From: Hymenolepis diminuta
Taxonomy: Eukaryota > Platyhelminthes > Cestoda > Cyclophyllidea > Hymenolepididae
Length of the DNA: 64,000 nucleotides
Assembly (NCBI GenBank): GCA_900708905.1
Contig: CAADRB010000016.1
Coordinates: forward strand, 2,539,249 to 2,603,248
Reading direction: 5' to 3'
The position numbers and the translations under genes were made by a program. Numbering within the stretch: the first letter of the stretch is position 1; each line of letters opens with the position of its first letter. Positions 59,048 through 64,000 of this stretch are shown here, piece by piece. The notes beneath the pieces are model-generated. The model ran no database searches. It had not been told where the DNA came from and worked only from the letters and a program-made list of their open reading frames with translations.

Positions 59048-59331
59048 ATGTGTTGGTTGGGGATTTATTTTCCTTCGAAACTAGTGAGTAGAAATAGGGG
59101 CTCCTTAAATGCTCCAAGAATTAAATTTTCCCGTCGGATACAGGAAAGTAAAGTAGAAGTTGATCAGGCAACCGGTCATCTTATATTTTATGCTGTCGGA
59201 TATGTACCTTTATATAATCATTCCGAATTCATGCCAGTTCCACGAAATCAAGGGAAAATGTTTCCTTGATTATGAACTTTGGGGTTGAATGTTACAAGTT
59301 ATAGCTGGAAAAGAATATCTAAATGAATAAA
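59048..59331 (+). CDS. Possible terminal coding exon or small gene
   Basis: A frame open from 59048 (ATG) to the TGA at 59267-59269 encodes up to 73 aa, including QATGHLIFYAVGYVPLYNH and ending PVPRNQGKMFP. An acceptor-like cggatacag inside it would start an exon at ESKVEVDQ. AATAAA lies at 59326-59331, 57 nt past the stop, as expected of a real 3' end. No upstream exon was identified and the protein is not recognised. Confidence 0.3.
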
Positions 59332-59751
59332 AATTTTGTTATAAAGCTCCGTAGAGCCCTCTCTTCAATCTACTAGAATTTTTGAGCTATGCATCTTTTA
59401 GTCTCGACTGGTTATTTCATTCACTAGGTCACTTGAATTTGGGTTGCAAAACATTATTTGGAACGGGTGCAATCTAGCCCCAGTGTCTTTTAAATAAACT
59501 TATTATCTTTATTTTACTTTGTCTTCATTTTTTAATGAAGTAAATAAAGTAAAAAATATTTAAAAAGTAAGGAGCTTTAGTCGTTAAGAGTTACTCCCTT
59601 TCTCTAAGTCTTTCTTATTTTGAGACCATTGGGAGCCAGATGATGTAGATATTTGGTCTTAGGAACTATGGATGACATTTATTTGTATTTTCCTATTTAT
59701 ACGCCTCAAAGACCTGTTTAAATTTGCTCGATGGCAGACAAAACTTACATC

Positions 59752-59779
59752 TACAGGGTGCGTAAGGCATCTGAGGACC
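59752..59779 (+). repeat. Left terminal inverted repeat of the mariner with TA flank
   Basis: ta then cagggtgcgtaaggcatctg and agg; it pairs with 60955-60982 with about five mismatches over 24 bp. Confidence 0.75.
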
Positions 59780-60980
59780 CCTTAAGCACTTTAAAAAAAG
59801 AGAAAATGGAACTGTTAACAGCTGAAACTTGCAACTTCTTGTAACATAACAAATAAAAATAATACCTATTAACCCACTTAATTCGGATCCGAAAGCGACT
59901 GACCACAAGCTTTGATCAGATCAGGTGGTCTTTATTGATGTCCTCCATTGCTCGAGCTATTGCTTCCATGAGAGAGGATTCGGTGTTACGGAGATACTTA
60001 TAAGCTTCCTTTTTAATCACACCTCGTCCCTAACGTAATAATGGAAAGGATTAAGGTCTGGTGAGTTAGGAGGTCATAAGTTTGATGTGACATGATGATG
60101 AAAATTCTCGGCCATCCGTCAATCCTGAGTTTTTAGAGCCTTATGAGATGGAACCGAATCTTGTTAGAAGACAGGATTTTTCTCCATTAGCCATGCTGCC
60201 TATCCAAGGCAGCTTAACAACAATGGTTTGAAGAGTCTCCACATAGACATCTGACTCTGTGGAAACAATTGAGGAATCATGATTTATCCCTTCCTCACTG
60301 CTAACAACACTGAAACCCATCACTGTTACTGGAAACTTCGTGCGCATAACAATTGGAACTTCAGCGTACATAGCCACTTACCATTCCTTGGATCGAATTT
60401 TTGGTCCTGGTGGGAATTTTTTCGCCGGAGAAAAACCAAAGACAAGCCTATTTTTCTGAGTGCTTCAATTTGTTTAAGCGCTCATTAAACGATTCTCTTG
60501 AGTTTTTTGTCGACATAAACTGACCTCGTCTAGGAACGAGTACGATTTGTAGCCGAAGTCTTGATGAACAAAATTCCTTGTGTATTGTTGTCCCTTCAGA
60601 CACTTGAAGATCTTCGGCAAGATGTCTCATTCACTTCCCAGGATTTTCGTTCATGACATGCACTCTTCTGACAAACTTAGGTGTTGTGAGTGAGTCAAAG
60701 AATTGACAATGCTATTTCCTCTTCCTCATGGCCAATTCGTCTCCATTATTTTCCTTGAGCCCCTTTCTACCTTTGCAAACGATAGATCTGGGGACTTTTA
60801 GAAATTTTGCAATTTCTAAATTCCTGTGTTTCGCTTTTATAGAAAGTATTACAGCATGTTTTCCCATTTCATTAGTTGTTGTAGTATCCGCCATGAGATC
60901 TTCTAATATAAAAGTAAATTACTATCGGGTTAGTTAAAACTAAGAACGTAAACGTGACCTCAGACACTTTACGCATCCTG
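59754..60980 (-). mobile_element. Full-length but inactive mariner-family transposon
   Basis: Terminal inverted repeats match: cagggtgcgtaaggcatctg at the left and its counterpart (minus-strand CAGGATGCGTAAAGTGTCTG) at the right, each bounded by TA (59752-59753 and 60981-60982), the duplicated target of Tc1/mariner elements. The length is 1227 bp. On the minus strand the transposase starts at 60894 (ATG) with a helix-turn-helix region (IAKFLKVPRSIV), then RGQFMS (near 60525), a WLAMYAEVP-type segment (near 60375), QDSVPSH with the second catalytic Asp (near 60160) and NSPDLNP with the third (near 60055). At 60424-60426 the first Asp appears replaced by Gly (SGEK for SDEK). Several frame shifts and stops break the gene, so it cannot make a transposase. 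Confidence 0.8.
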
Positions 60981-60982
60981 TA
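60955..60982 (-). repeat. Right terminal inverted repeat of the mariner with TA flank
   Basis: The plus strand reads cctcagacactttacgcatc and ctg before ta; its complement repeats the left terminus. This end lies about 60 bp upstream of the transposase ATG on the minus strand. Confidence 0.75.
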
Positions 60983-63900
60983 GCATAATAAAAAGGGTGG
61001 TGTCGTCCCAATTATTTAATAATTACAGAATATATTTACAAAATCTCAGTCTGTTAATAGTATAAAGTAAATAAACTCATCTCCCATTAACTTATTTGAT
61101 TCACAAATTACATTTACCTTTTCAAGTGAAACAGTTCTAGCTGTCTGACAAGTGTTAGAGATCATTTTACAATACACCATCTCTCGGCTACAGGAGAGAA
61201 GTTTTTGAGTTGGTTAAAGATTAGAAATGATTGAAATTAGGGCTTTCTGTAGATTAATTTTAGTCTAAACATTGAATTTGAGCTTCAGCAAGCAGTACTC
61301 TGCTCACTCAAATTTCAATTTTTATTAAATCAGTTGTAAAAATTTACGCCCGGCAGTAAATCCTAAACATTTTCCAATCAAATTCATTTATTTATGTCAT
61401 TCAAATAACGTACAAACTTCAGATTTTCACGATATGATTTAGTTCCCTTTGTTTTCGTTGATATGCAAACAATATTCTTTTCTTAAGACCTACAATATCC
61501 TGAACGCACATGGTAAGTCCGGATTTCTAAAAAAAGGTGTGAATTAAATATATCCAAATGAAATATAAGAAATTCATGAGATATACAATAAAAACAAATC
61601 GTAACTAAAGAAAAACTGTTTCAAATAAGATATTCACCATTTAATTATAGTCAGTTACTGATTCAACACACGAATATATTCAGTAGAATGTTATCTGTCG
61701 AATTCTGCACATTTCTTGGCCGAAAAATATAAATTTTGTTGAATTTTCATTATTCTACACGATTTGAGAAAAAAATTTTCACCCTGAATCATTTATGTTG
61801 GTCTTTTACTCTTAGTTTGTGTAACCTCATCATTTGGCAGCTTTCAGATGTGGGTTATCAGAAACACGGAATTTATGATTTAAGCCCCCAAAAACACAGT
61901 GTTAAATATTCTCTACTCTTCATTGTAAATATACACTACTTATTGTAAGTAAATCTCAGACATCTTGGCATAGACTGGCAAAACAGTGAACATCGGCGGA
62001 GGCAGGGCTCGGTAAACAATCTCGATGCCAAAATAACAAGTTTCAATGATAGTATATTGTAATTTTATCAACATTTCTTATCCTGTCATTACGTTAACGG
62101 TCTACGTTGTATTAGAAGGCTTCCAAAAGCACCACTAGAAAAAAATTTAATTTGAAGGCTAGCAGGGCAACAATCGATGGCTGAAATAGGCCTCGGTTTT
62201 ATTGTCAAAATGATTTTAAAGTTACTAAGATGGACAAATCGACACGATTCAAAAGTTAACAATCACATCTCTGTTTTGTTAATGCTGCCAGCCACTGCAG
62301 CCATTGGGGGAAAAACAAAAAGAACTTAATTGATGAAATTGACCATCTTGATTACAAAATAGAAGACTAGCGTTTGCTGCATTCCATGAGACGAATCATG
62401 AAATAATTGTCCACCATATTCAGTTTTTGTTGAACGATATTTTAATCGGAAGGGGTTTGTCTTACCACCCCAACGCAATTTTCTTTTAAATTTGAGAGGA
62501 TAAAATTACCTTATAGGATATTCGACAGCTTGCGATTTTAACACAACAGAGATAAAGTAATTAGAAATGTTGAGTTAGCAGAGTTCATGAGCTGCCATTT
62601 TGTAGTTTCATTTCAATCAGTATTGTTTAGGAAATTAATAAAAAGAGGATTCAGATTCAAGTTGATTAAATTGTCATTTTGGTAGGAAAAATTTCCATCG
62701 TCATCCGCACTTTTCTGCTTGTCAAAGTTTAGGGAGTGATCCAACTTTGTCAGTTTTTAGGATTGGAATGAAATACTGAACTGCCAATAGGATGGATAAA
62801 GTAGAAAATTAAAAAGGTATATAAATTCGCGTATTTTTTACATTGAACTTCATTGCTTCAGTGGCAAAAGAAGTGATCTTGATTAATTCATGAAACCTGA
62901 TACCACTATATGTGTTTCATTGAAGTGGAACTTGGAAATTTATGTGAATAAAAAATGTAATATAATGGTAGAAACAATTAAGAAATCTTGCCTATTGTGG
63001 AATTTCAAAGTATGTCTAGCGTAATTAAACTATTTTTAAATACTTCGTAAAACTATCAGAGAAGATAGATGATTGAGACTACAATTTAAGTGCTACTAGA
63101 ATATGACACATCCCACCAAGAAGTTGAGATATGGAAAAATGCGGTAGCGGAGTCTGTTGAATAAAAAGATCAGAAAATCGGTGCTTTTCGGCATAATGTG
63201 GGGCTCCCTTAATAGCAAATTTAGTTCTCTTCTTCTACGATTCTGTATTCCTGGCCTTCTCATAAAAGCGTTTGGGAAGGAGCAAAGCATTTCTAATTTA
63301 AATTTAATGCTAAGATTTGACATAAAATTATTTAAACATTCGCGTCAAAACGGTAGTGTTTAAATGAACACTATCAGGAGATAAAATAGTAAATTTGACA
63401 TTTCTTTTATATTCGCTATACATTCAAATCTGACAATGTCGGCGTAACGTGTTAATAGGTGACCACCAGGGAAACTGGTAGAGAAAAATATTTTTTAAAA
63501 TCCGTAAATTTTTAACGATATCCAACGCATAAATAATTTTTTACAAGGAAGAATCTAACTAAAGAATCAATTACGTAGGACAGAGGAAATTTGGTAGGCT
63601 ATGGTTATTCTTTTCTTTACAAACATCATCTCTATAAGGCAATAAGGAGACCGAAAAGGTAGCAGAATAGTTATGCTGGAAACGTAATAGGGAAACCATG
63701 CTAATTAACTCAGTAATTAAATAATAAAAAGATTGATAAACAGTTTATAGACGAATCGTACACATAAAAAAGTGAGGGAGAAAGAAATCCAGCTTAAAAT
63801 AGATACAAAATTGAGGAGGGCTTAGATAAATTCCAAAGTCACTAGGAGTATGTATTTTGTTGGGGCAAAAGTTCATAGATTGATATTCTTGAATATATTC

Positions 63901-64000
63901 GTATACTTTTAAGGAAAATGCTTGGCAGGTAGTGAATTTTCAAATATATTATTGTTTCATTAATGTGCAAATTAATGAAAAAACTGTTTAGTGTTTAAAG
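60983..64000. other. AT-rich region with no supported gene
   Basis: Only a family A repeat fragment (62420-62660) is identified. Overlapping open frames on both strands at 63096-63363 mirror each other and show no known motif. No RNA gene or promoter is evident. Confidence 0.5.
62420..62660. repeat. Dispersed repeat family A fragment
   Basis: It shares ggatattcgacagcttgcga, ttttaacacaacagagataa and gttagcagagttcatgagct with the 3' half of 16450-16985 and 23440-23950. It is the only copy outside the JIP gene and shows that the family is dispersed. Confidence 0.5.

Noticed and set aside
1..64000. CRISPR arrays, operons, ribosome binding sites or viral genes
   Set aside because: The DNA is spliced eukaryotic sequence; no regularly spaced direct repeats and no viral protein motifs were seen apart from the LINE reverse transcriptase.

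Overview
The window is animal nuclear DNA, AT-rich, with spliced genes and many repeats. Exons are short. Introns fall into a very short class (30-42 nt), a class near 70-105 nt and a long class (up to 7 kb). This bimodal pattern, together with abundant mariner and SINE debris, fits a flatworm, most likely a tapeworm (cestode). That assignment is inference; no ribosomal or other taxonomic marker is present.

Layout. Positions 1369-28615 (+) hold a 22-exon gene for a JIP3/JIP4-type scaffold protein (UNC-16/Sunday driver family, 1293 aa). Its large introns contain a mariner transposase relic, tRNA-derived SINEs and unclassified dispersed repeats. Positions 28616-32813 are intergenic and hold a SINE copy and a possible MITE. 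Positions 32814-33185 (-) hold a small two-exon gene for a predicted secreted protein with six cysteines; it was not obvious from single reading frames and was found by joining two exons. It is divergent from, and 390 bp from, the next gene. Positions 33576-46851 (+) hold a 13-exon polycystin-2 (PKD2/TRPP) channel gene (720 aa) with two GC-AG introns and a 36-nt intron beside the pore. Its 3' end meets, tail to tail with 162 bp between stop codons, a six-exon cyclin-dependent kinase gene at 47014-49530 (-). That kinase has the unusual C-helix motif PATALRE and an acidic C-terminal extension.

From 49.5 kb to the end no recognised gene is certain. A GC-richer tract at 52.6-54.7 kb contains coding-like minus-strand exon candidates. 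A decayed LINE reverse transcriptase lies at 55.1-56.0 kb. A possible terminal exon with a poly(A) signal lies at 59.0-59.3 kb. A full-length but dead mariner with matching terminal inverted repeats and TA flanks lies at 59754-60980.

Functionally the three recognised genes are a kinesin/dynein cargo and MAPK scaffold (JIP), a ciliary or ER cation channel (PKD2) and a cell-cycle-type kinase (CDK). They are neighbours by position; nothing in the sequence shows that they act together. For the four main models, every intron phase matches and the summed exon lengths are multiples of three (3882, 2163, 1263 and 297 nt), which is the main support for the exon boundaries. Splice sites were assigned by eye from GT/GC-AG signals, phase and remembered family sequences, not from transcripts.
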